A stretch of DNA of 64,000 nt from Pseudooctadecabacter jejudonensis (GTDB taxonomy: Bacteria; Pseudomonadota; Alphaproteobacteria; Rhodobacterales; Rhodobacteraceae): the NCBI RefSeq assembly GCF_900172275.1, contig NZ_FWFT01000002.1:124001-188000 (forward strand), read 5' to 3'. This document shows positions 16,653 through 24,684 of this stretch, piece by piece. Under the pieces are notes generated by a model, which saw nothing but the letters and a program-made list of their open reading frames with translations, was not told the origin of the DNA and searched no databases. The position numbers were made by a program, and so were the translations under genes. Each line of letters begins with the position of its first letter. Positions within the stretch are counted from its first letter, which is position 1.

Positions 16653-17261
16653 ATGGCCCAGATTAAATCCCTCTTTGTGACCCGCCTTTACCATGCCCCG
16701 CTTGGCCCCATTGACGCCGATGAGTTGCGCGCGTCGTGTTATTCCATCGCTGAGGATGATGAGGCCGGGCAGGAGTGGTGTGAGGAGAACGCGTTTCCGG
16801 GTTACACTTCTTATGCGTCGTTGACGGACCTGCCGTGGCGGTTTCCGATCTTTGCGGAGGTAAAGGCGGCGTTGGATGCCCATGTGGCCACCTTTGCCGA
16901 GGATCTGGCGTTTGATCTGGATGGGCGCGATTTGGTGTTGGAAGATATCTGGATCAATATCCTGCCCGAGGGTGGCATTCACACCAGCCACATTCACCCC
17001 CATTCGGTGATCTCGGGCACCACTTACGTGAAGATGCCTGAGGGCGCATCTGCGCTGAAGTTGGAGGACCCGCGCGCGCAGATGATGATGGCGACCCCAC
17101 CCCGCCGCAAGGATGCGGATGAGGCACTGCAGCAGTTTGTCTATGTGAAACCCGCCGTGGGGGATGTGCTGTTGTGGGAAAGCTGGCTGCGCCATGAAGT
17201 GCCGATGAACATGTCCGAAGACGACCGGATTTCGGTCAGCTTTAACTACAAATGGGCCTAG
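16653..17261 (+). CDS. Putative 2OG-Fe(II) oxygenase-like protein (TIGR02466-type)
   Basis: A 202-residue cytoplasmic protein. The pattern IHTSHIHPHSVISGTTYVKMPEG (about 107-128, partly quoted), then VGDVLLWESWLRHEVPMN, and a late Arg (DDRISVSFNYKW) matches the His...His...Arg layout of the double-stranded beta-helix iron/2-oxoglutarate fold, as in the family annotated TIGR02466. The substrate is not known. The ATG directly follows a promoter and lacks a ribosome-binding site. Confidence 0.75.
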   Translation: MAQIKSLFVTRLYHAPLGPIDADELRASCYSIAEDDEAGQEWCEENAFPGYTSYASLTDLPWRFPIFAEVKAALDAHVATFAEDLAFDLDGRDLVLEDIWINILPEGGIHTSHIHPHSVISGTTYVKMPEGASALKLEDPRAQMMMATPPRRKDADEALQQFVYVKPAVGDVLLWESWLRHEVPMNMSEDDRISVSFNYKWA

Positions 17262-17354
17262 ACGTCTAAAATTGTCAGCATTCACCGGAAGGCCGATAAG
17301 GCCTTGGTAAGGGTTGGGCGTTAGGCCTGCGCCATCTCAGAACGGGATGGTGAT

Positions 17355-18041
17355 ATGCGGCTGATTTTCTTTGTGATGTGTGTGGTCTGGGCCAGCGGGG
17401 TGCGGGCGGAATTGCAATCGCTGTTTCCACGCAATGAAGTGGCCGTCGCGACCGCGCAGGGCAGTTTGTTTGCGGGCGCGCAGGCGGGCCTGTTTGCTCG
17501 GCCCGAGAGGGCTGCATTGCCCACCACGAATGCCCGTTTTGTGGCACCGCGAAGTACGGGCAGCACCCCGGTTGATCAATTGTTGAGCCTGATTGCCGAG
17601 GCGGAGGCAGGATCTAAGGGCTATGATGCGGTGCAATATGGCGCGCGTATCCGACCTGCTTTGCCGCCAACGCAGATGACGTTGGGCGACATTTATGCGT
17701 GGATCGATGCAACGCCCGGACAGCCGCACGCCATTGGTCGCTACCAGTTCATCCCCCCGACCCTGCGCCGCGTGGCGCAGATCCGCGGATTCGGCCCCGA
17801 AACACCGTTTACACCTGGCGTGCAGGATGCGTTGGCGGTGGTTTTGCTGGAGGACGCGGGGCTGTCGGCGTTTAAGGCAGGGGACATGGACAGGTTGGTG
17901 TTCATGCACAATCTGGCAAAGATCTGGGCCGGCCTGCCGCTGCCCAACGGGCGGTCATATTACGAAGGCTATGCTGGCAATTCAGCGTCGATGTCGTGGG
18001 CCGTATTTGATGGGGGCATGCGGGCGATTTGGGGGGTGTGA
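17355..18041 (+). CDS. Secreted lysozyme-like (phage-type muramidase fold) protein
   Basis: A 228-residue protein with a Sec signal peptide (MRLIFFVMCVVWASGVRA, cleavage probably after GVRA). The mature part has LLSLIAEAEAGSKGYDAVQ, whose Glu is in the position of the catalytic Glu of lysozyme-like enzymes, and HAIGRYQFIPPTLRRVA, the G-R-Y-Q motif of lambda-endolysin-like and GH104-like proteins. It probably acts on peptidoglycan in the periplasm. No holin or phage gene is near, so a host role such as wall remodelling is likelier than a prophage remnant. Confidence 0.75.
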   Translation: MRLIFFVMCVVWASGVRAELQSLFPRNEVAVATAQGSLFAGAQAGLFARPERAALPTTNARFVAPRSTGSTPVDQLLSLIAEAEAGSKGYDAVQYGARIRPALPPTQMTLGDIYAWIDATPGQPHAIGRYQFIPPTLRRVAQIRGFGPETPFTPGVQDALAVVLLEDAGLSAFKAGDMDRLVFMHNLAKIWAGLPLPNGRSYYEGYAGNSASMSWAVFDGGMRAIWGV

Positions 18042-18516
18042 GGCCAAAGGTCCGTTGTGCCAACGAAGCGGAACAGGATTTGTCGGCTTTGCTGACGCAG
18101 CACATGCCTGCAGGCGCCGCATGTCCATCGCTTTGCTGCGGCAAACTTCGCCAAACCGGCCCTTCGCAGCGACAGATTGCGGGGGACCCAAGACAGAGGT
18201 TTTGCCGCACACTCTGGCCGTACGAACAGCGCAAAGCGAAGCTGCTGCTGGTTGAACAGCGGCCCGCACTCTCCTTGCCACATTTTTTAAGCATCTCCCT
18301 TTGATCGTGGCGTGATGGTCGCCCAACTGACTGAAGGAAGGATCATTCGTCGGATGGGCGGGCCTCTCCTCGATATCCATCAGCGTGACTTTCAATGTGT
18401 AGAAAAGATGGGCAATCAAACAACGAATGCTCAATTTGGCTGCGGATAAGTCGTTTGCGCTCTTTAGGGTCTCACCCGCCATTGACGTTCTGATGACCGG
18501 CTCAAATGACGTCGTC
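18042..18516. other. Non-coding spacer before nasT
   Basis: No supported gene lies in these 475 bases. The left 230 bases contain imperfect inverted segments (GCAGCACATGCC with the later GGCGCCGCATG and GCTTTGCTGC), reminiscent of decayed intergenic repeats. A nasT promoter must lie in the right half, but no convincing -35/-10 pair or NtrC-type palindrome was identified. Confidence 0.5.
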
Positions 18517-19101
18517 ATGAACCGTGATCTTCGCATTCTCATCGTTGAACCTGACCCCGAGCGCGTGCAGGGGATCATCAGCGCTTTGACGGAGGCCGGA
18601 TGGACGGATGTCAAAGCGCTGGCACAGATTTCGGCCTTGGACCGCACGGTCAAGAAATTTGTTCCGGATATCGTTCTGATCGACCTCAGCAATCCTGACC
18701 GCGACACGCTTGAACATATCTCGTTTGCCTCGGAAACCTCCAAGCGCGCGGTTGCCTTGTTCGTGGATCAGACCGACGATGCCTTGACGCAGGCGGCGCT
18801 GAACGCTGGGGTCAGTGCGTATGTGGTCGACGGCCTCAAGATGGAGCGGATAAAATCGGTCCTTGAGACGGCCATCGCCCGGTTCAAAATCATGCGGCAA
18901 ATGCAGTCGGAGTTGGATGCCGCGAAACAGGCGCTTGAGGATCGCAAAACCATTGATCGCGCCAAAGGCATCCTGATGCGCCAGCGCAACATCTCCGAAG
19001 ATGATGCCTACACGCTGCTGCGCAAGACGGCGATGGGGCAGAACCGAAAGGTGATCGACGTGGCGCACGCGCTGGTCACGGCGGCGGACCTGCTGTCATG
19101 A
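18517..19101 (+). CDS. nasT: NasT nitrate-responsive ANTAR antiterminator
   Basis: About 194 residues from the ATG at 18517 (MNRDLRILIVEPDPERVQ). Upstream in-frame ATGs at 18493 and 18427 exist, but homology starts here. The N-terminal receiver-like domain has Asp56 in VLIDLSNPDRD. The C-terminal ANTAR domain (about 132-192, RKTIDRAKGILMRQRNISED) binds paired RNA hairpins and stops terminator formation. In known systems NasS holds NasT inactive without nitrate. The gene overlaps nasS (ATGA), and the putative target leader is downstream at 20329-20457. Confidence 0.9.
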   Translation: MNRDLRILIVEPDPERVQGIISALTEAGWTDVKALAQISALDRTVKKFVPDIVLIDLSNPDRDTLEHISFASETSKRAVALFVDQTDDALTQAALNAGVSAYVVDGLKMERIKSVLETAIARFKIMRQMQSELDAAKQALEDRKTIDRAKGILMRQRNISEDDAYTLLRKTAMGQNRKVIDVAHALVTAADLLS

Positions 19102-20240
19102 GCGATATTGTCCTGAACTGCGGTTACGTCCCATTGGTGGATTGTGCACCCTTGGTGATCGCAAAGGACCTTGGATTTGCAGCTGAAGAGGGGCTGGTGC
19201 TTAACCTTGTGGCGCAACCGTCCTGGTCGGCGTTGCGAGATATGCTTGCGCTGGGTCATCTGGACGCCGCCCATATGCTTTCCCCGATGCCGGTTGCCAT
19301 GTCGATCGGGCTGGGTGGATTGCCTGCACGGGTGGACGCGCTGATGGTCCTGTCGGTTAACGGTACGGTGTTCGGCGTGTCGAACGCACTTGCGGCAGAC
19401 CTAGGCGAGGTGCCCTTTGGTGATGCACAAGGGCTGTTGGCGGCCCTTGCCGCGCGCACGTCGGGTCCGCTGCGGATTGGCGTCCCGTTTCATTATTCTA
19501 TGCATCGACTTTTGCTGTCCTATTGGGCTTCGTCGGTGGATGGCCTGAAGACGGAGGAGATCGTGGTGCCGCCGCCGCGCATGGCAGATGCTGTTGCCAA
19601 CGGGTTTGTCGATGCGTTCTGGGTCGGCGAGCCGTGGGGCAGCGTTGCCGTCCAGCAAAACGTCGGACAGGTGATGATGACAGGCAAGGATGTCTGGGGG
19701 TTCGCGCCCGAAAAGGTTTTGGCCGTGCGCCATGACTGGACAAACGCAAATGAAGATGCCGCGGCGCGTCTGATGCGGGCCGTTTTTCGCGCCTCTGCCT
19801 GGCTTGACGCGGACAAAAACCGGACGCTTGCGGTGGAAATTTTGGCCCGCAGCGAACATCTGAGCATGTCGCCCGACCTGATTGACCCCGCGCTGACAGG
19901 ACAGATTACGCCGCGCTTGAACCATGCCCCACAGACGGTGGCGCGGTTTATGCAGTTCCACAAACACGCGGCATCCTTTCCGTGGCGCTCTCAGGCGGCA
20001 TGGATCGCCCGGCAACTTGGCGCGGATGCGACCGGCATCCAGACCGCAAAGTCCTGTTTCAGGTCTGATCTGTATCGCCGGAACCTTGGCGGGATCGGGG
20101 CCGACATGCCGGGCGCTTCGGAGAAAATCGAAGGTGCTTTGCGGTTTGAAACGGCAGTGGCATCGACGGGAGGCCATATGATTCTCGCCCCGGATGCTTT
20201 CTTTGATGGCAGAACCTTCGACTTTCCGGCTGAAAACTGA
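19098..20240 (+). CDS. nasS: NasS nitrate/nitrite sensor (cytoplasmic NrtA-like protein)
   Basis: A 380-residue protein with the NrtA/SsuA-like substrate-binding fold (YVPLVDCAPLVIAKDLGFAA, WVGEPWGSVAVQQNVGQV, VWGFAPEKVLAVRHDW). It has no signal peptide, unlike the true NrtA encoded next, as expected for the cytoplasmic NasS that binds NasT and releases it when nitrate or nitrite is present. It is translationally coupled to nasT by a four-base overlap. Confidence 0.9.
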   Translation: MSDIVLNCGYVPLVDCAPLVIAKDLGFAAEEGLVLNLVAQPSWSALRDMLALGHLDAAHMLSPMPVAMSIGLGGLPARVDALMVLSVNGTVFGVSNALAADLGEVPFGDAQGLLAALAARTSGPLRIGVPFHYSMHRLLLSYWASSVDGLKTEEIVVPPPRMADAVANGFVDAFWVGEPWGSVAVQQNVGQVMMTGKDVWGFAPEKVLAVRHDWTNANEDAAARLMRAVFRASAWLDADKNRTLAVEILARSEHLSMSPDLIDPALTGQITPRLNHAPQTVARFMQFHKHAASFPWRSQAAWIARQLGADATGIQTAKSCFRSDLYRRNLGGIGADMPGASEKIEGALRFETAVASTGGHMILAPDAFFDGRTFDFPAEN

Positions 20241-20328
20241 TGATTTTTTAGGCAGTCTTTACATTCCTGCCGGATTTCATGCGGCGCTGCAGCATTGCCG
20301 TTGCGCTTTGCCCGCAGGACGCCCCATC

Positions 20329-20359
20329 GTGAGTGCAAGGGGCAACGACGCCTACTCAC
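20329..20359 (+). promoter_or_regulatory. Candidate NasT (ANTAR) RNA target hairpin in the nrtA leader
   Basis: GGC-AACGAC-GCC (20341-20352) forms a hairpin with a six-base loop having A at position 1 and G at position 4, the loop rule known for ANTAR targets. An outer stem GTGAGT (20329-20334) / ACTCAC (20354-20359) extends it with a bulge. ANTAR sites normally pair two such hairpins; a second one was not convincingly identified. Confidence 0.5.
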
Positions 20360-20400
20360 TCGCGCAGACCGACGCAGGCCGCGCATCAATCAAGAGCAAT

Positions 20401-20457
20401 GCCGCTCGTAGGGACCACGGACTTTCTCCCCCGTGATCTTTACGTGCGGCTTTTTTT
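20401..20457 (+). terminator. Attenuator terminator in the leader of the nitrate operon
   Basis: The left arm 20401-20420 pairs with the right arm 20431-20450 along 20 positions (two mismatches, two G-U pairs) around a ten-base loop, followed by seven T residues. It lies between nasS and nrtA, 34 bases before the nrtA start, and has no upstream gene it would need to terminate except nasS. It is therefore the likely switch opened by NasT. Confidence 0.8.
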
Positions 20458-20490
20458 GTTTTGCCCCCCGGGCAAGGAAAGGATCTGAAC

Positions 20491-21861
20491 ATGAGAAGAA
20501 CACTCGCGGTGCTTTTGGCGACGTCCAGCCTGTTGGCGACGTCCGTTGCGGCCCAATCCCTCGATCTGGAAAAGGAAGACCTGACGCTTGGCTTTATCAA
20601 GCTGACCGATATGGCGCCTTTGGCTGTGGCCTATGAGCTTGGCTATTTCGAGGACGAAGGCCTGTTTGTGACGCTTGAGGCGCAGGCCAACTGGAAAGTG
20701 CTTTTGGACGGTGTGATCAGCGGAGAGCTGGACGGCGCGCATATGCTGGCCGGGCAGCCCTTGGCCGCAACGATTGGATACGGCACCGAGGCGCATATCA
20801 TCACGCCCTTTTCCATGGACCTGAACGGCAATGCCATCACCGTATCCAACGAAATCTGGGAGGAAATGCGCCCCAATGTTCCGCTTATGGATGACGGCCG
20901 CCCCCAGCATCCGATCAGCGCCAGCGCGTTGGCGCCCGTGGTTGAGGACTATCTGGATCGCGGCGAGCCGTTCAACATGGGCATGGTGTTCCCTGTCTCG
21001 ACCCACAACTACGAAATCCGCTACTGGCTGGCGGCTGGCGGGTTGCAGCCAGGGTACTATAGCGAACAGGATATTTCCGGCCAGATTGACGCAGATGTGT
21101 TGCTGTCGGTGACGCCGCCGCCGCAAATGCCCGCTACGATGGAGGCCGGCACGATCTTTGGCTACGCCGTGGGCGAACCCTGGAACCAGCAAGCCGTGTT
21201 CAAGAACATCGGCGTTCCGGTGATCACCGACTACGACATGTGGAAGAACAACCCTGAAAAGGTCTTTGGCATCACCGCCGAGTTTGCCGAAGAATATCCA
21301 AACACAACACTGGCCCTGACCAAGGCGCTGATCCGCGCCGCGATCTGGCTGGATGAAAACGACAACGCCAACCGCGAAGAAGCGGTGCAAATGTTGTCGC
21401 GCCCCGAATATGTGGGGGCTGACGCAGAAGTCATCGCCAATTCCATGACCGGTTTCTTTGAGTTTGAAAAAGGAGACGTGCGCCCTGCCCCGGACTTCAA
21501 CGTGTTCTTCCGCTATAACGCGACCTACCCGTTCTATTCGGACGCCATTTGGTATCTGACCCAGATGCGCCGCTGGGGCCAGATCAGCGAGACGATGCCC
21601 GATGAATGGTATTTTGAGACCGCCGCTGACGTGTACCGCCCTGACATTTACCTTGAGGCGGCGCGCCTGTTGGTCGACGAAGGCATGGCAAACGAGGCGG
21701 ATTTCCCGTGGGACAGCGACGGGTTCAAGGCCCCGACGCCAGCGTCTGACATTATTGATGCCATCCCCTACGACGGCCGCGCCCCCAATGCCTACATCGA
21801 CAGCCTGCCGATTGGCCTGAAGTCCGGCCAGACCGTCATCGACGGCGAAGTTCAGGGCTAA
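20491..21861 (+). CDS. nrtA: NrtA periplasmic nitrate-binding protein
   Basis: A 456-residue protein from the ATG at 20491 (GGAAAGGA eight bases upstream). The Sec signal peptide is [20 protein letters not shown] with cleavage near AAQS. The mature part matches NrtA/CmpA proteins: [77 protein letters not shown] (partly quoted). It captures nitrate for NrtB and the ATPase. Its expression is probably governed by the attenuator just upstream. It shares its fold with NasS. Confidence 0.93.
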   Translation: MRRTLAVLLATSSLLATSVAAQSLDLEKEDLTLGFIKLTDMAPLAVAYELGYFEDEGLFVTLEAQANWKVLLDGVISGELDGAHMLAGQPLAATIGYGTEAHIITPFSMDLNGNAITVSNEIWEEMRPNVPLMDDGRPQHPISASALAPVVEDYLDRGEPFNMGMVFPVSTHNYEIRYWLAAGGLQPGYYSEQDISGQIDADVLLSVTPPPQMPATMEAGTIFGYAVGEPWNQQAVFKNIGVPVITDYDMWKNNPEKVFGITAEFAEEYPNTTLALTKALIRAAIWLDENDNANREEAVQMLSRPEYVGADAEVIANSMTGFFEFEKGDVRPAPDFNVFFRYNATYPFYSDAIWYLTQMRRWGQISETMPDEWYFETAADVYRPDIYLEAARLLVDEGMANEADFPWDSDGFKAPTPASDIIDAIPYDGRAPNAYIDSLPIGLKSGQTVIDGEVQG

Positions 21862-21941
21862 ACAACCGCTGTCCGTGCTGCCAATCGCGGCGCGGGCGGC
21901 CCTTTCTCCTTTCCCTCAAAAGCAGCAGTTGGACACCCGAT

Positions 21942-23015
21942 ATGACCGCGATTGACCCCACAACACTCGACGCAGAGGCCCGCCGCCAACGTCGGTTTGC
22001 CCGTATCAACAAGGCCGACGCGTGGTTTCGCGTGTTGGGTCTGTCATGGATGACACCCATTTTGAAAGCCGTAGCCGGGGACAACCCACGCGGACAGGCC
22101 AAGGAAATCTGGCGCCTGCTTGGGGTTCCGCTGCTTGCAATTGCGGTGTTCATCGGACTTTGGGCCACCTTGGCACCAAAGGTGCAAACGTCCCTTGGTG
22201 CCGTGCCCGGACCGGCACAGGTCTGGGAGCAGGTTGGCGAATTGCGTGCCGACGCGGTGCGCGAGGGCGAACGCGAGGCGGCGTTCTATGTCCGCCAAGA
22301 CGAACGCAACGCTGAACACATCGCAAATGGGGAGCCCGACAAAGTCCGCGACCGTGTCTATACCGGCAAGCCCACCTACTACGACCAAATCTGGACTTCG
22401 ATCAAAACGGTCTTCTTCGGCTTTCTCATTGCGTCCATCGTCGCGATCCCGCTCGGTATTGCAGCTGGTCTGTCGGCCACGGCCAACGCCGCGTTGAACC
22501 CGCTTATTCAGATTTTCAAACCGGTCTCTCCGCTGGCGTGGCTGCCCATTGTGACCATGATCGTGTCGGCGACTTATACGACCAGCGACGGCATGTTCTC
22601 GAAGTCGTTCCTGATCTCGGCCATCACCGTGACGCTGTGTTCGCTTTGGCCGACGCTGATCAACACCGCACTGGGTGTGTCCAGCATCGACAAAGACCTC
22701 GTGTCGGTGTCCCGTGTTTTGAAAATGAACACCTACACCAAGATCACCAAACTGGTGCTGCCCTCGGCCCTGCCATTGATCTTCACGGGTTTGCGCCTGT
22801 CCCTTGGTGTTGGCTGGATGGTGCTGATTGCCGCCGAAATGCTGGCGCAGAACCCCGGTCTGGGCAAATTCGTCTGGGACGAATTCCAGAACGGATCGTC
22901 GCAGTCGCTGGCCCGCATCATGGTCGCCGTGTTCACCATCGGCATCATCGGCTTCCTGCTGGACCGCGTGATGTATGCGCTGCAATCCATGTTCACCTTC
23001 AGCAACAATCGGTGA
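21942..23015 (+). CDS. nrtB: NrtB nitrate ABC transporter permease
   Basis: A 357-residue inner-membrane permease of the BPD/SsuC type with about six helices. After an N-terminal helix ([20 protein letters not shown]) comes a long periplasmic-type insert, and then the permease core with the EAA-like loop [20 protein letters not shown], which contacts the ATPase. It passes nitrate from NrtA into the cytoplasm. It ends five bases before nrtCD. The insert of about 70 residues between helices 1 and 2 is a visible feature of this family branch. Confidence 0.92.
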   Translation: MTAIDPTTLDAEARRQRRFARINKADAWFRVLGLSWMTPILKAVAGDNPRGQAKEIWRLLGVPLLAIAVFIGLWATLAPKVQTSLGAVPGPAQVWEQVGELRADAVREGEREAAFYVRQDERNAEHIANGEPDKVRDRVYTGKPTYYDQIWTSIKTVFFGFLIASIVAIPLGIAAGLSATANAALNPLIQIFKPVSPLAWLPIVTMIVSATYTTSDGMFSKSFLISAITVTLCSLWPTLINTALGVSSIDKDLVSVSRVLKMNTYTKITKLVLPSALPLIFTGLRLSLGVGWMVLIAAEMLAQNPGLGKFVWDEFQNGSSQSLARIMVAVFTIGIIGFLLDRVMYALQSMFTFSNNR

Positions 23016-23020
23016 TCGGT

Positions 23021-24679
23021 ATGAGCATTCTTCAATTCACCAACGTCTCGAAGAGCTATGGCGATACGCCGGTTTTGAAAGACATCAACCTTGATGTGGC
23101 AGAGGGCGAGTTTGTCGTTATCCTCGGCTTCTCGGGCACGGGTAAGACGACGCTGATCAATCTGATGGCGGGGCTTGAACACCCCACACGCGGCACGGTC
23201 AGCTTCAAGGGCTCTCCCGTTACGGAACCGGGCCGCGAACGGGGGGTCATTTTCCAAAGCTACTCGCTGATGCCTTGGCTGACGGTGCACGGCAATGTCG
23301 CGCTGGCCGTCGATACGATGTTCCCGGACATGTCCAAGGCTGAGAGGGCTGCAAAGGTCGCGCATTACGTCGATATGGTGGGCCTGTCCCACGCCGCCAC
23401 CCGCCGCCCTGCTGAATTGTCCGGCGGGATGCGCCAGCGGGTCAACGTGGCCCGCGCGCTGGCGATGGACCCTGAGATGTTGTTGCTGGATGAGCCACTG
23501 TCTGCGCTTGATGCGCTTACACGTGCCAACCTTGCAGACGAAATCGAAGCGATCTGGGATGCCGACAAGAAAACCTGCGTGCTGATCACCAATGATGTGG
23601 ACGAGGCGATTATTTTGGCCGACCGCATCATTGCTTTGAACCCCGACGGCACCTTGGGGGATGAATTCAAAGTCGACATCCCGCGTCCGCGCGACCGGGT
23701 GGCGATGAACACCAACCCCGATTTCAAGACCCTTCGCGCTGAGGTCACGAATTACCTGATGGATGTCGGCATCGCCGCGAAGGTTGAAGAAAGCCGTACG
23801 CTGCCCAAAGTCACGCCGATCCACAATGTCCCTGCGGCGGTGAAACAGGCGCAAGAGGGTGGCATTGATGAGAAATACCTGAATTTTTCCCAGCTTGATA
23901 AGGTCTATCCGACGCCCAAAGGCCCTCTCACGGTGGTCGAGAACTTTGATCTGAAGATCAACAAGGGTGAGTTTATTTCGCTTATCGGCCATTCTGGTTG
24001 TGGCAAATCCACGGTGCTGACGATGGCCGCGGGGCTGAACCCGATCAGCAAGGGCGCGATCCGGTTGGATGGTTGGAACGTCGAAGGCGCTGACCCTGAG
24101 CGCGCTGTGGTGTTTCAGTCGCCCAACTTGTTTCCCTGGCTGACGGCAAAGGAAAACGTGTCGATCGGGGTGGACAAGGTCTATCCCCGCGCGTCCCAGG
24201 CTGAACGTCAGGACGTGGTCGAATACTACCTTGAACGCGTTGGGCTTGCCGACAGCATGGACAAGGGCGCGGCTGATTTGTCCAACGGGATGAAACAACG
24301 TGTCGGGATCGCACGTGCCTTTGCCTTGTCGCCCAAGTTGTTGCTGCTTGATGAGCCCTTCGGGATGCTTGACAGCCTGACCCGGTGGGAATTGCAGGAA
24401 GTGCTGATGGAGGTTTGGTCGCGCACCAAGGTGACCGCCATTTGCGTCACCCACGATGTGGACGAAGCGATTTTGCTGGCGGATCGCGTTGTGATGATGA
24501 CCAACGGACCGCAGGCGACCATCGGCAAGATTACTGATGTGAAGCTGCCGCGTCCCCGCACCCGCAAGGCGCTTCTGGAACATCCAGATTACTACGCCTA
24601 CCGGCAAGAAGTCCTCGATTTCCTGGAGGAATATGAGCACGGCGCCAAACCGAAACCCAAAGCCATCGCAGCGGAGTGA
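23021..24679 (+). CDS. Nitrate transporter ATPase with two ABC domains in one chain (NrtC-NrtD type)
   Basis: 552 residues holding two complete ABC ATPase domains. Domain 1: Walker [10 protein letters not shown] (36-44), signature LSGGM (133-137), Walker B MLLLDEP (153-159). Domain 2: Walker [10 protein letters not shown] (323-331), signature LSNGM (420-424), Walker B LLLLDEP (440-446). The switch His is present in domain 2 (VTHDVDEA, 478) but replaced by Asn191 in domain 1 (ITNDVDEA). The sites are therefore asymmetric: the site formed by Walker A-2 and signature-1 looks canonical, the other degenerate. It powers NrtB. Unlike cyanobacterial NrtC it has no C-terminal NrtA-like sensor domain. 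Confidence 0.92.
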   Translation: MSILQFTNVSKSYGDTPVLKDINLDVAEGEFVVILGFSGTGKTTLINLMAGLEHPTRGTVSFKGSPVTEPGRERGVIFQSYSLMPWLTVHGNVALAVDTMFPDMSKAERAAKVAHYVDMVGLSHAATRRPAELSGGMRQRVNVARALAMDPEMLLLDEPLSALDALTRANLADEIEAIWDADKKTCVLITNDVDEAIILADRIIALNPDGTLGDEFKVDIPRPRDRVAMNTNPDFKTLRAEVTNYLMDVGIAAKVEESRTLPKVTPIHNVPAAVKQAQEGGIDEKYLNFSQLDKVYPTPKGPLTVVENFDLKINKGEFISLIGHSGCGKSTVLTMAAGLNPISKGAIRLDGWNVEGADPERAVVFQSPNLFPWLTAKENVSIGVDKVYPRASQAERQDVVEYYLERVGLADSMDKGAADLSNGMKQRVGIARAFALSPKLLLLDEPFGMLDSLTRWELQEVLMEVWSRTKVTAICVTHDVDEAILLADRVVMMTNGPQATIGKITDVKLPRPRTRKALLEHPDYYAYRQEVLDFLEEYEHGAKPKPKAIAAE

Positions 24680-24684
24680 CCGAG

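Noticed and set aside
17355-18041. Prophage remnant
   Set aside because: The lysozyme-like protein has a Sec signal and no phage genes or attachment sites surround it.
22733-24640. A 635-codon minus-strand open frame
   Set aside because: Antisense to nrtB and the double ATPase gene; no homology.
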